In this document: positions 1 through 6,390 of the stretch, in pieces
Layout of the letters: every line of letters begins with the position of its first letter
Numbering within the stretch: the first letter of the stretch is position 1
NCBI GenBank assembly: GCA_900757505.1
Contig: CAAEOE010000053.1
Coordinates: 1-12,778 of the forward strand
DNA: 12,778 nucleotides
Direction of reading: 5' to 3'
Source: an uncultured Collinsella sp.
Lineage (GTDB): Bacteria > Actinomycetota > Coriobacteriia > Coriobacteriales > Coriobacteriaceae
Notes under the pieces: model-generated
Database searches by the model: none
What the model was told of the DNA's origin: nothing
What the model saw: the letters and a program-made list of their open reading frames with translations, nothing else
Made by a program: the position numbers and the translations under genes

Positions 1-1028
1 CGCGTCTATGTTTGGTTCAGATTGCCACCCCTGCTGAGAGCGTCGCGGTCGATCCCCTGGTAATCGACGACCTATCGCCGCTGGCCGAGCTTATGGCCGA
101 CGAGAGCGTGACCAAGGTCTTCCACGCGTGCTCGCAGGATATGGAGGTCATGCTCCATACCGTGGGCGTGCTGCCACGACCGATTTTCGATACGCAGGTC
201 GCCGCCGCCTTTTTGGGCGAGCGCCAGCAGATTTCGTATGGCGCGCTTGTTCAGACGTTCTGCGGCGTATCGCTGCCCAAGACCGAGTCACTGACCGACT
301 GGTCGCGCCGCCCGCTGACCGATAAGCAGATTGAGTATGCGATCGATGACGTCAAGTACCTGATCGTCGCCTATACCGAGATGATGAGCCGCCTGCGCGA
401 GCTGGGCCGTGTGGACTGGGTGCTCGACGAGCTGCGCCCGCTGGCTGACGAGTCGCACTATCGCGCCGATCGCCACGAGGCGTTCCGCAAGGTCAAGCGC
501 ATCAATTCGTGCAGCCGTCATCAGCTGGGTATCGCGCGCGAGCTCGCCGCCTGGCGCGAGGACCGCGCCGAGCGCCGTAACATCCCGCGCAAGTGGGTCA
601 TGTCCGACGACACGCTGCTAGCGCTCGTTAAGCGCAATCCCGTGCGCGTTGAGGAGTTCCGTAGCATTCGCGGTACCGATCAATTGGGGGAGCGCGACGT
701 GGACGGTGCGCTCATGGCCATCAAGCGCGGTGCGAGCTGTCCGCACGATCGCCTGCCGCTCTTGGTGCGCGGACATCGTCAGATTTCGCCGGAGCTGGAG
801 AGCGTGACTGACCTTATGTATGCGCTTATCCGCCTGGTTGCCGAGCGCTCAGGCGTTGCGACCTCGGTCATTGCCTCGCGCGATGACCTGGCCGACTACA
901 TTGAGCATCCCGAGCAGAGCCGCCTGCGCGAAGGTTGGCGCTTTGAGCTTGTGGGCTCGCGCCTAGACGATCTGCTTTCCGGCAATATGGGGTTGACGGT
1001 GAAGGACGGCAAAATCGAGCTCCTGTAG
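1..1028 (+). CDS. rnd: Ribonuclease D, 3' part (5' end outside window)
   Basis: This is a 3'-to-5' exoribonuclease of the DEDDy class, which trims the 3' ends of tRNA precursors and other stable RNAs in the cytoplasm. The frame is open from the first base. Codons before the TTG at 12 read R-L-C, and R-L-C-L-V-Q-I-A matches the conserved stretch after exonuclease motif I, so the gene starts upstream of the window. Counting from the TTG codon, motif II is A-C-S-Q-D (Asp43) and motif III is Y-A-I-D-D (Tyr109, Asp113), the Tyr-xxx-Asp of the DEDDy type. An HRDC helical domain follows at about residues 168-245, and the C-terminal tail resembles the second HRDC-like region of RNase D. Motif I (D-x-E) cannot be seen. 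The next gene begins 64 nt downstream with its own strong ribosome binding site; a TAAAAT hexamer at 1052-1057 could be its -10 box. The TTG at 12 is an in-frame codon, not a real start. Confidence 0.9.
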   Translation, partial: RLCLVQIATPAESVAVDPLVIDDLSPLAELMADESVTKVFHACSQDMEVMLHTVGVLPRPIFDTQVAAAFLGERQQISYGALVQTFCGVSLPKTESLTDWSRRPLTDKQIEYAIDDVKYLIVAYTEMMSRLRELGRVDWVLDELRPLADESHYRADRHEAFRKVKRINSCSRHQLGIARELAAWREDRAERRNIPRKWVMSDDTLLALVKRNPVRVEEFRSIRGTDQLGERDVDGALMAIKRGASCPHDRLPLLVRGHRQISPELESVTDLMYALIRLVAERSGVATSVIASRDDLADYIEHPEQSRLREGWRFELVGSRLDDLLSGNMGLTVKDGKIELL

Positions 1029-1092
1029 GGAAGCCTAGCCGGTTGAGTGGGTAAAATGCCTCCAACGTGTAACTCGACTCGGAGGAATTCGC

Positions 1093-1797
1093 ATGCCTTA
1101 TTACTATGGATACGGCTTTGGCATCGACCCGCTGTACCTGCTGGTTGTTCTTGTCTGCACGGTGCTTGGCCTTGCCGCACAGAACTATATCAACTCGACG
1201 TACAAAACCTGGTCCAAGGTTCGCTCGGACGGCGATACGGGTGCCACAGTCGCTCGCCGCATGCTCGATGCCAACGGTTGTAGCGCCGTGGGTATCAAGG
1301 GTGTCGCTGGCGAGCTCACCGACCATTACAACCCGCAGGACAACAACCTGTATCTGTCGGATGCCAACCGTTCGGGCGGTTCGGTCGCAAGCGTTGCCGT
1401 CGCCTGCCACGAGGCGGGCCATGCCGCCCAGCGTCAAAGCGGCTATGCCATGATGAAAGTGCGTACCGCCCTCGTGCCGGTCGTCAACTTTACCCAGAAC
1501 ACCTGGACCATCGTGTTACTCTTGGGCCTGTTTATGAACATTGCCGGGCTCACGACCCTCGCGTTGATCTTCTTCTCGTTTAGTGTGCTGTTCCAACTCG
1601 TTACGTTGCCTGTCGAGATTGACGCCAGCCGACGTGCTGTGGCGTACATCGAGCAGTCGGGCATGAGCTCCAAGCAGGTCAACGGCGCCAAGAAGGTACT
1701 GACGGCAGCCGCGCTTACCTATGTGGCTGCAGCGCTCACTTCGATCATTCAGTTGCTCTACCTTATGGCTCGCTACAACAGAAACTCCAACCGATAA
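1093..1797 (+). CDS. Membrane zinc metallopeptidase (YugP-like, Zn_peptidase_2 family)
   Basis: This is a predicted integral-membrane neutral zinc peptidase of 234 residues, about the usual length for the YugP/Zn_peptidase_2 family (PF04298). The zinc site is visible as H-E-A-G-H at residues 106-110, with Glu107 as the likely catalytic base. The motif P-V-E-I-D-A-S-R-R-A at 173-182 supplies the likely third ligand (Glu175) and is typical of the family. Membrane segments are predicted at about 12-30, 137-170 (two helices separated by a short turn) and 203-226. The ATG at 1093 is fixed by GGAGG at 1081-1085, 7 nt upstream. The physiological substrate of this family is poorly known, so no pathway is assigned. 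A GC-rich hairpin follows the stop, so the gene is probably transcribed alone or with rnd. Confidence 0.88.
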   Translation: MPYYYGYGFGIDPLYLLVVLVCTVLGLAAQNYINSTYKTWSKVRSDGDTGATVARRMLDANGCSAVGIKGVAGELTDHYNPQDNNLYLSDANRSGGSVASVAVACHEAGHAAQRQSGYAMMKVRTALVPVVNFTQNTWTIVLLLGLFMNIAGLTTLALIFFSFSVLFQLVTLPVEIDASRRAVAYIEQSGMSSKQVNGAKKVLTAAALTYVAAALTSIIQLLYLMARYNRNSNR

Positions 1798-1813
1798 CAA
1801 ATGGGACAGGCAG

Positions 1814-1843
1814 GCGCCGCGGGGATTCGTGTCCTCGCGGCGC
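1814..1843 (+). terminator. GC-rich hairpin after the metallopeptidase gene
   Basis: An 11-bp stem (1814-1824 with 1833-1843, one G-T wobble) closes an 8-nt loop 17 nt after the stop codon. It is very GC-rich, but no T-run follows; the next bases are TGTACTATGTG. It may be a weak terminator, a factor-dependent one, or an RNA-stability hairpin. TACTAT at 1846-1851 just after it could be a -10 box for xseA, though no clear -35 box is visible. Confidence 0.45.
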
Positions 1844-1912
1844 TGTACTATGTGTTGGACTTAATTTCGCACGGGGCCGGAGCCTCTGTGCTCGATAACG
1901 AAAGGAGGCTGC

Positions 1913-3364
1913 GTGGCAGGCTGGAACCTAACCGGTAATGCCGTTTCCGCCGAGTTCGACGGTTCGGACGAGCAAGAGCGCAAGGAGCTCAGCGTGAGCC
2001 AGGCGGTGGAGATTGCCGCCGGTGCGCTCGATGCCATTCCGCAGCTGAGCGTCTTGGGCGAGGTCACGGGTTTTCGTGGTCATAACGCCCGAAGCGGCCA
2101 CTGCTATTTCCAGATCAAGGACGATTCGGCCGCCGTTGACTGCATCATTTGGAAGGGTGCCTATCTCAAGCGCACGTTCGATCTGCGCGACGGTATGCAG
2201 GTGAGCTTTAAGGGCAGCTTCAATCTCTATAAGGCTACGGGCCGCATGAGCTTTGTCGCTCGCTCGTTTTCGCTGGCGGGGGAGGGTCTGCTGCGTCAAC
2301 AAGTGGCGCAACTGGCCGAAAAGCTACGCCGTGAGGGTCTGATGGACGAAGCGCGCAAGCGCCGCATCCCGGTGTTCTGCTCCCGCGTGGCGGTCGTCAC
2401 CTCGCTTTCGGGTGCCGTAATCGACGACGTCAAGCGCACATTGCGTCGTCGCAACCCGCTCGTCGAGCTCGTCTGCGTGGGTGCCAAGGTACAAGGCGAG
2501 GGTGCGCCGACAGAGCTCATTGAGGGCCTGCGCCGCGCCGCTTCCATTACGCCGGCGCCCGACTGTATTTTGTTGGTGCGCGGCGGCGGCTCCTTTGAGG
2601 ACCTCATGACCTTTAATGACGAGGAGCTTGCCCGCGCGGTGGCGGCTTGTCCCGTGCCCGTGGTGACCGGCATTGGCCATGAGCCCGATACCTCGATTTG
2701 CGACATGGTGAGCGACCGTCGCGCCTCCACGCCTACGGCGGCGGCCGAATCGGTGGCGCCGGCTATGACGGAGTTGGCCGATGTGCTCGAGGCGCGCTAT
2801 CAACGTCTGGGTGCTGCGATGGCATCGATGATTGGGTCGGCCCAGGTCGACCTGGAGATGCTCAACCAGCGCGGTCGTCGTGCCTGGGACACCTATACGG
2901 CTCGCTTGGGCGATGCGCTCGATGCGGCTGCGTGCCGCCCGTGCCTCAACGACCCAACTTTTATGCTCGAGCGTCGCGAGTCTGAGCTTGCCCTGACTGC
3001 CGATCGTCTGTCCGGCGCCATAGCGCGTTCGGTTGGGGCCTTCCGTTCCAACTTCGAGCGTCTGCCCGAGCGCTTGATCGCAAGCACCTCAGGACTCGAT
3101 GGCAAGCGCCATGCGCTCACGCTCGCAAGCTCCCGCCTGGAGCATCAGGGGCGCACGATGCTCAGCAAACCCGCGTCCGACTTGGGCCGTGCGGCGGCCT
3201 CACTCGATGCCCTGTCGCCGCTCAAGGTGCTTGCCCGTGGTTATTCCATCGCGTACAGCGATGATGGGGTGGCTACGAGCGCCAAGACCTTTAAGCCGGG
3301 CGACGCCATCCGCGTGCGCATGGCAGACGGTAACGTTGCGGCAACGGTCGATACGGTCGAGTAG
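1913..3364 (+). CDS. xseA: Exodeoxyribonuclease VII large subunit
   Basis: This is the large, catalytic subunit of exonuclease VII, a cytoplasmic ATP-independent nuclease that degrades single-stranded DNA in both directions to oligonucleotides. At 483 residues it is slightly longer than the E. coli protein. The N-terminal OB-fold spans about 28-122 and ends in G-E-G-L-L at 123-127. The catalytic domain carries the family signatures R-G-G-G-S-F-E-D-L near 223 and G-I-G-H-E-P-D-T with D-R-R-A-S-T-P-T-A-A-A-E near 252-278. A helical, coiled-coil-rich region follows, then the C-terminal L-A-R-G-Y-S motif that meets the small subunit. The start is GTG at 1913, with AAAGGAGG at 1901-1908 only 4 nt upstream. 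The first 27 residues precede the conserved S-V-S-Q start of the OB-fold and are an extension. xseB lies 42 nt downstream with no terminator, so the two are probably one operon. Confidence 0.96.
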   Translation: MAGWNLTGNAVSAEFDGSDEQERKELSVSQAVEIAAGALDAIPQLSVLGEVTGFRGHNARSGHCYFQIKDDSAAVDCIIWKGAYLKRTFDLRDGMQVSFKGSFNLYKATGRMSFVARSFSLAGEGLLRQQVAQLAEKLRREGLMDEARKRRIPVFCSRVAVVTSLSGAVIDDVKRTLRRRNPLVELVCVGAKVQGEGAPTELIEGLRRAASITPAPDCILLVRGGGSFEDLMTFNDEELARAVAACPVPVVTGIGHEPDTSICDMVSDRRASTPTAAAESVAPAMTELADVLEARYQRLGAAMASMIGSAQVDLEMLNQRGRRAWDTYTARLGDALDAAACRPCLNDPTFMLERRESELALTADRLSGAIARSVGAFRSNFERLPERLIASTSGLDGKRHALTLASSRLEHQGRTMLSKPASDLGRAAASLDALSPLKVLARGYSIAYSDDGVATSAKTFKPGDAIRVRMADGNVAATVDTVE

Positions 3365-3406
3365 GCCGCGTTTCATAGCGATAAACCTTTAGGAAAGGAA
3401 ACAGAT

Positions 3407-3673
3407 ATGGCAGAGAAGACCCCGGTCGAGCAGCTTACGTACAAGCAGGCCTCGCAGGAGCTGGAGCTCATCATTCGCAGCTTGGAGTCGGGCGATATGG
3501 AGCTCGAGGAGTCGCTCGAGAGCTATACCCGCGGCGTCGAGCTCCTCAAGAGCCTGCGCACCCGCCTGTCCGATGCCGAGCAGAAGGTCTCGGTGCTTCT
3601 TAAGGACGTCGACGGCAACGACGTGCTCGCCGACGGCGAAGCCGCCAACACGGACGACAACCTCTCGTTCTAA
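3407..3673 (+). CDS. xseB: Exodeoxyribonuclease VII small subunit
   Basis: This is the small subunit of exonuclease VII. Several copies bind each XseA and limit its toxicity. The 88-residue protein has the usual length and the two-helix hairpin core: Y-K-Q-A-S-Q-E-L-E-L-I-I at about 12-23, then L-E-S-G-D-M-E-L-E-E-S-L-E-S-Y-T-R-G at about 26-43, which is the family hallmark. The C-terminus is acidic (D-G-N-D, then A-N-T-D-D-N). The ATG at 3407 follows an AGGAAAGGA ribosome binding site at 3391-3399. It lies 42 nt after xseA on the same strand, the usual pairing, and its product is expected to work only in complex with XseA. Confidence 0.95.
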   Translation: MAEKTPVEQLTYKQASQELELIIRSLESGDMELEESLESYTRGVELLKSLRTRLSDAEQKVSVLLKDVDGNDVLADGEAANTDDNLSF

Positions 3674-3687
3674 CCATCCCGACCAAA

Positions 3688-3693
3688 TATAAT
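3688..3693 (+). promoter_or_regulatory. Possible -10 box upstream of the HIT gene
   Basis: A consensus TATAAT lies in the 49-nt gap between xseB and the HIT gene, 29 nt before the HIT start codon. No convincing -35 hexamer is seen at 16-18 nt spacing (TCGTTC at 3665-3670 is the best). It may let the HIT gene be transcribed separately from xseAB. Confidence 0.45.
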
Positions 3694-3722
3694 TGCCTTG
3701 GTCTGTGAGAAAGGAACCAACC

Positions 3723-4058
3723 ATGTGTGATTGCATCTTCTGCAAAATTGCCAACCACGAGATCCCCTCGACCGTTGTCTATGAGGACGACCAGGTCATC
3801 GCCTTCGACGACCTCAACCCCCAGGCGCCGGTCCACACACTCGTGATCCCCAAAAAGCACTACAGTGACATCGCCGACAACGTGCCGGCCGAGACCATGG
3901 GTGCCATGGCCCACGCCATCCAGGAGGTCGCTAAGGCCAAGGGCTTGGAGGACGGTTTCCGCGTCATCTCCAACAAGGGCGTCAACGCCGGCCAGACCGT
4001 CATGCACTTCCACATGCACGTTCTCGGCGGCAAGAACCTGGGCGAGAACCTCATCTGA
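3723..4058 (+). CDS. HIT-family (HINT/PKCI-like) nucleotide hydrolase
   Basis: This is a histidine-triad protein of 111 residues, the size of the HINT branch. These proteins hydrolyse purine nucleoside phosphoramidates and aminoacyl-AMP-type substrates in the cytoplasm and act as homodimers. The catalytic triad motif is H95-F-H97-M-H99-V-L. The N-terminus C4-I-F-C7-K-I matches the subgroup that may bind a structural zinc. The motif V-H-T-L-V-I-P-K-K-H at 37-46 is also characteristic. I chose the ATG at 3723, which has GAGAAAGGA at 3707-3715, 7 nt upstream. An in-frame TTG at 3693 overlaps the likely -10 box and adds residues not found in the family. No terminator is seen before the LysR gene, 41 nt downstream. 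The precise substrate is unknown. Confidence 0.93.
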   Translation: MCDCIFCKIANHEIPSTVVYEDDQVIAFDDLNPQAPVHTLVIPKKHYSDIADNVPAETMGAMAHAIQEVAKAKGLEDGFRVISNKGVNAGQTVMHFHMHVLGGKNLGENLI

Positions 4059-4099
4059 GGACGCACGGCCCGTCGACTTGGCTGCCTTTGGAGTAATCT

Positions 4100-4990
4100 A
4101 TGCAGCTTTCTCAACTCGAATACCTTCAAGCTGTAGCGAACTATGGCGGCGTGCGCAAAGCGGCTCGCGCCGTTCACGTGAGTCCGCAGGCCGTTTCGTC
4201 GGCAATAAAAAAGTTGGAATCTGAGTATCAGATTGTTTTGCTCGACCGATCGGCGGGGGAGGCTGTTTTGTCTCCGGCGGGCAGAGAATTTGCGCGTCGT
4301 GCACGCGTGATCCTGGCACAAGTCGACGATCTCAAAAAGTACACCCAATCGGGGAACGGCGGCGTTTCGCCCGACGGTCACTTTCGTCTTTACGCCCCCT
4401 GTCTTCACGGGCGGGGGCGTCTTTTTTCCGAAAACTGGTACGACTCGTTTGAAAGCTCGCACCCTCAGATTCACCTTGATGTTTGGCATCAGCCAACGGC
4501 CACATGCTTTGAATCACTTGTGCTTGGCATTTCGGATGCGGCCATCTCATTTGAGGAACCAAGGGACAGTGTCCTTTCTTCGAAATACTTGGGTGAAAAG
4601 GAGCTCAAGGTTCTTTCGTGCCCAGCGGGTCATCAATCTGTGGATGCTATGACCGTTCGTGAGTTACTAGGCGGCAGGCTCGCTGTTCCAATTAATTTGT
4701 CACCCTGTCTCAATGCAATCAATCAATGCCCCGAAGCTCAGCTGGTTAATTTCCGCTTTCGCGATGTCGAATACGGAAACAGGGCGCAGACTGAGTTTCT
4801 TCAAGCCGGGGGATTGATATTGAGCTTTTCTGGCTCTTCTCTCGCATCAGATGGACTGGAAGTGAGCGAGTGTTCCATTGAAGGCTCGCATGACGTAGCC
4901 TTGCCCATCTACTTTTGCTATCGACAAAATGCCTGGACCGATCGACACCAGACGGTATTTCTTCACCTATTGCGTCACCTTGCTTCGTGA
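4100..4990 (+). CDS. LysR-type transcriptional regulator
   Basis: This 296-residue DNA-binding regulator has the usual LTTR length. The N-terminal winged helix-turn-helix covers about residues 1-60, with the typical L-E-Y-L-Q-A-V-A-N-Y-G-G-V-R-K-A-A-R opening and S-P-Q-A-V-S-S-A-I-K-K-L-E as the recognition helix at 28-40. A linker helix follows to about 83, then a periplasmic-binding-protein-like effector domain to the C-terminus. That domain is divergent, so the effector cannot be predicted. The start is ATG at 4100, with GGAG at 4090-4093. Codon use (many TTT, CTT, ATT, TCG) is less biased than in the flanking genes. It sits in tandem with an MFS transporter rather than divergent from it. 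The dyads in the gap between the two could be its operator, so control of that transporter is a reasonable but unproved guess. Confidence 0.9.
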   Translation: MQLSQLEYLQAVANYGGVRKAARAVHVSPQAVSSAIKKLESEYQIVLLDRSAGEAVLSPAGREFARRARVILAQVDDLKKYTQSGNGGVSPDGHFRLYAPCLHGRGRLFSENWYDSFESSHPQIHLDVWHQPTATCFESLVLGISDAAISFEEPRDSVLSSKYLGEKELKVLSCPAGHQSVDAMTVRELLGGRLAVPINLSPCLNAINQCPEAQLVNFRFRDVEYGNRAQTEFLQAGGLILSFSGSSLASDGLEVSECSIEGSHDVALPIYFCYRQNAWTDRHQTVFLHLLRHLAS

Positions 4991-5029
4991 GGCCATTTGG
5001 CCTCGTGGCGTCAAGTGAATGTTGACGCC
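4989..5029 (+). other. Two adjacent inverted repeats between the LysR and MFS genes
   Basis: The first, GAGGCC-ATTT-GGCCTC at 4989-5004, begins inside the LysR stop codon. The second has arms GGCGTCAA (5007-5014) and TTGACGCC (5022-5029) around a 7-nt loop, followed by TTGTAA. The second could be a weak terminator for the regulator. Its core, TCAA-N7-TTGA, is also the kind of dyad LysR regulators bind, which would place an operator about 80 nt before the transporter gene. The rest of the gap (5030-5097) shows no clear promoter. Confidence 0.5.
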
Positions 5030-5109
5030 TTGTAACACATGACTGACGGCTCTGCCCTCATGCTTTTCCAAGATTCCGATTTAGATTGTTGACTCTTGGA
5101 GGGCGGAGC

Positions 5110-6270
5110 ATGAAAAACCGTACGGTTTTGCTTTATATGACGTTTGTTTTTCTGTCGAACTTCAGCACCATTTTGTATTTTCTGACGGTTTACCTTGAAT
5201 TCGTCGGATTCTCGATGGTGGCGATTTCTAGCATGATGATTGCATTTCAAGTGAGCAAGTTCATCCTTGAAGTTCCCACTGGCTATATTGCCGATAGGTT
5301 TGGACGAAAGACAAGTGGTCTCGTTGGCGTCGTGGGGATGCTTGGATACTACGCCGCCCTGCTTCTCGTCCGTTCTCCTCTGCTTTTAATCGGCGCGTTT
5401 GCTCTCAAAGGTTTTGCCGCTGCATGTATGAGCGGGTCCATCGAAGCGATTTACATTGACAGCGTCTCTCTGGACCAGCTCGTAAGGCTTAATGTCGTTG
5501 AGCGATTTGTTTTCTATGCCTCTTATGCCCTCTCCGCTTGTGTGGGCGGTTTCATTTCGTCCGCTGGCGCGTATCTCATTGGTCTTTTGGCAGATATCAT
5601 CGCAATGGTGTTGACGTTGGTTGTCGTTGTCTGCATTCCTGAGATGCGAAGAGGGGACACTACAGCGACACCTAAGCGTGGAATTAGCCCGAAGATGATC
5701 GGTGCCGCTATTGCGCGTAACGGCATTCTTCGTTCAGCGTTCATCATGGACTGCTCTCAGGCATTTGCTTTTGTCGCCCTGGAAGACTTTTTCTCACTGT
5801 TGCTTGCGGGTCGCGGAATGAATGCCGTCGCTTCGGGTGTGATCATTGCGGTCCAGCTTCTTGCTTCGGCCTCCATGGGGCTTATTGTGCCCAGTGTGAT
5901 TGCTCATGTCGACAAGGGCCGTTTTGCGCGTATTTGCGGCATCGTGCGCCTTTCCCTGGCTGCTCTGTTTTTGATTCCCTTTACTCCGGTCTATTTGCTG
6001 CCCGTGTTCTATGTACTGCAGACGGTCGCGTACTCGTTATTTGCTCCAATTAAATACTCAATTTTTCAAAATGCTGTCGATTCTTCGATGCGCTGTTCAC
6101 TGATTTCGGTCCAAAGCCAGATGGTGGCGGTGGGTGCCATCCTTTTCTATCTGTTCAATGCTGCGTTGAGCAGCATCGCGGGCATTCGAGTCGTATTGCT
6201 TGTTGCGCTCGGGATTTCTTCCCTGGTGTATATCCCCGCGCTATTTCGTCTTACAAGTCAAAGGCCATGA
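5110..6270 (+). CDS. MFS transporter, drug-efflux type
   Basis: This 386-residue polytopic inner-membrane protein is of the major facilitator superfamily, with about 12 hydrophobic segments spread along its length. The loop between helices 2 and 3 carries MFS motif A as G-Y-I-A-D-R-F-G-R-K at 58-67, preceded by E-V-P-T (54-57), a combination common in proton-driven efflux pumps. The substrate cannot be read from the sequence. The ATG at 5110 is chosen because GGAGGG at 5098-5103 lies at good spacing; an in-frame TTG at 5086 would start upstream of that site. The gene follows the LysR regulator by 119 nt on the same strand, suggesting a regulator-transporter pair. Codon and base use are more AT-leaning than in the flanking acetate kinase genes, compatible with horizontal acquisition or simply low expression. 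Confidence 0.88.
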   Translation: MKNRTVLLYMTFVFLSNFSTILYFLTVYLEFVGFSMVAISSMMIAFQVSKFILEVPTGYIADRFGRKTSGLVGVVGMLGYYAALLLVRSPLLLIGAFALKGFAAACMSGSIEAIYIDSVSLDQLVRLNVVERFVFYASYALSACVGGFISSAGAYLIGLLADIIAMVLTLVVVVCIPEMRRGDTTATPKRGISPKMIGAAIARNGILRSAFIMDCSQAFAFVALEDFFSLLLAGRGMNAVASGVIIAVQLLASASMGLIVPSVIAHVDKGRFARICGIVRLSLAALFLIPFTPVYLLPVFYVLQTVAYSLFAPIKYSIFQNAVDSSMRCSLISVQSQMVAVGAILFYLFNAALSSIAGIRVVLLVALGISSLVYIPALFRLTSQRP

Positions 6271-6303
6271 GTATTTAGGCACCGATAACTTATATATCAA
6301 CGC

Positions 6304-6337
6304 AATAAACCCGAGCGCGAGGGCGTTTGGGTTTATT
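6304..6337 (+). terminator. Strong hairpin between the MFS gene and the first ackA
   Basis: The arms AATAAACCC (6304-6312) and GGGTTTATT (6329-6337) form 9 perfect pairs. The stem continues inward with six more pairs (two G-T) to a GAGG loop at 6319-6322. It lies 34 nt after the MFS stop and can act as a bidirectional terminator, although only ATTATTG follows. It may instead belong to the ackA leader: AT-rich promoter-like sequence (GATAACTTATATATC at 6284-6298) precedes it, and a similar hairpin sits at nearly the same distance from the pta start. A second small hairpin, GGCGG-N7-CCGCC at 6357-6373, lies between it and the start codon. Confidence 0.65.
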
Positions 6338-6390
6338 ATTGAAGCGTATGTAACCTGGCGGCGCCACACCGCCTGTTAGTAGGGAGACAC

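Noticed and set aside
868..1437. Minus-strand open frame of 189 codons across the rnd and metallopeptidase junction
   Set aside because: It overlaps two well-supported genes on the other strand and shows no protein-family features.
3693..3722. Upstream TTG start for the HIT gene
   Set aside because: It would overlap the TATAAT box and precede the ribosome binding site; the family homology begins at the ATG at 3723.
5086..5109. Upstream TTG start for the MFS gene
   Set aside because: The GGAGGG site at 5098-5103 lies downstream of it and is well spaced for the ATG at 5110, where the first membrane helix begins.
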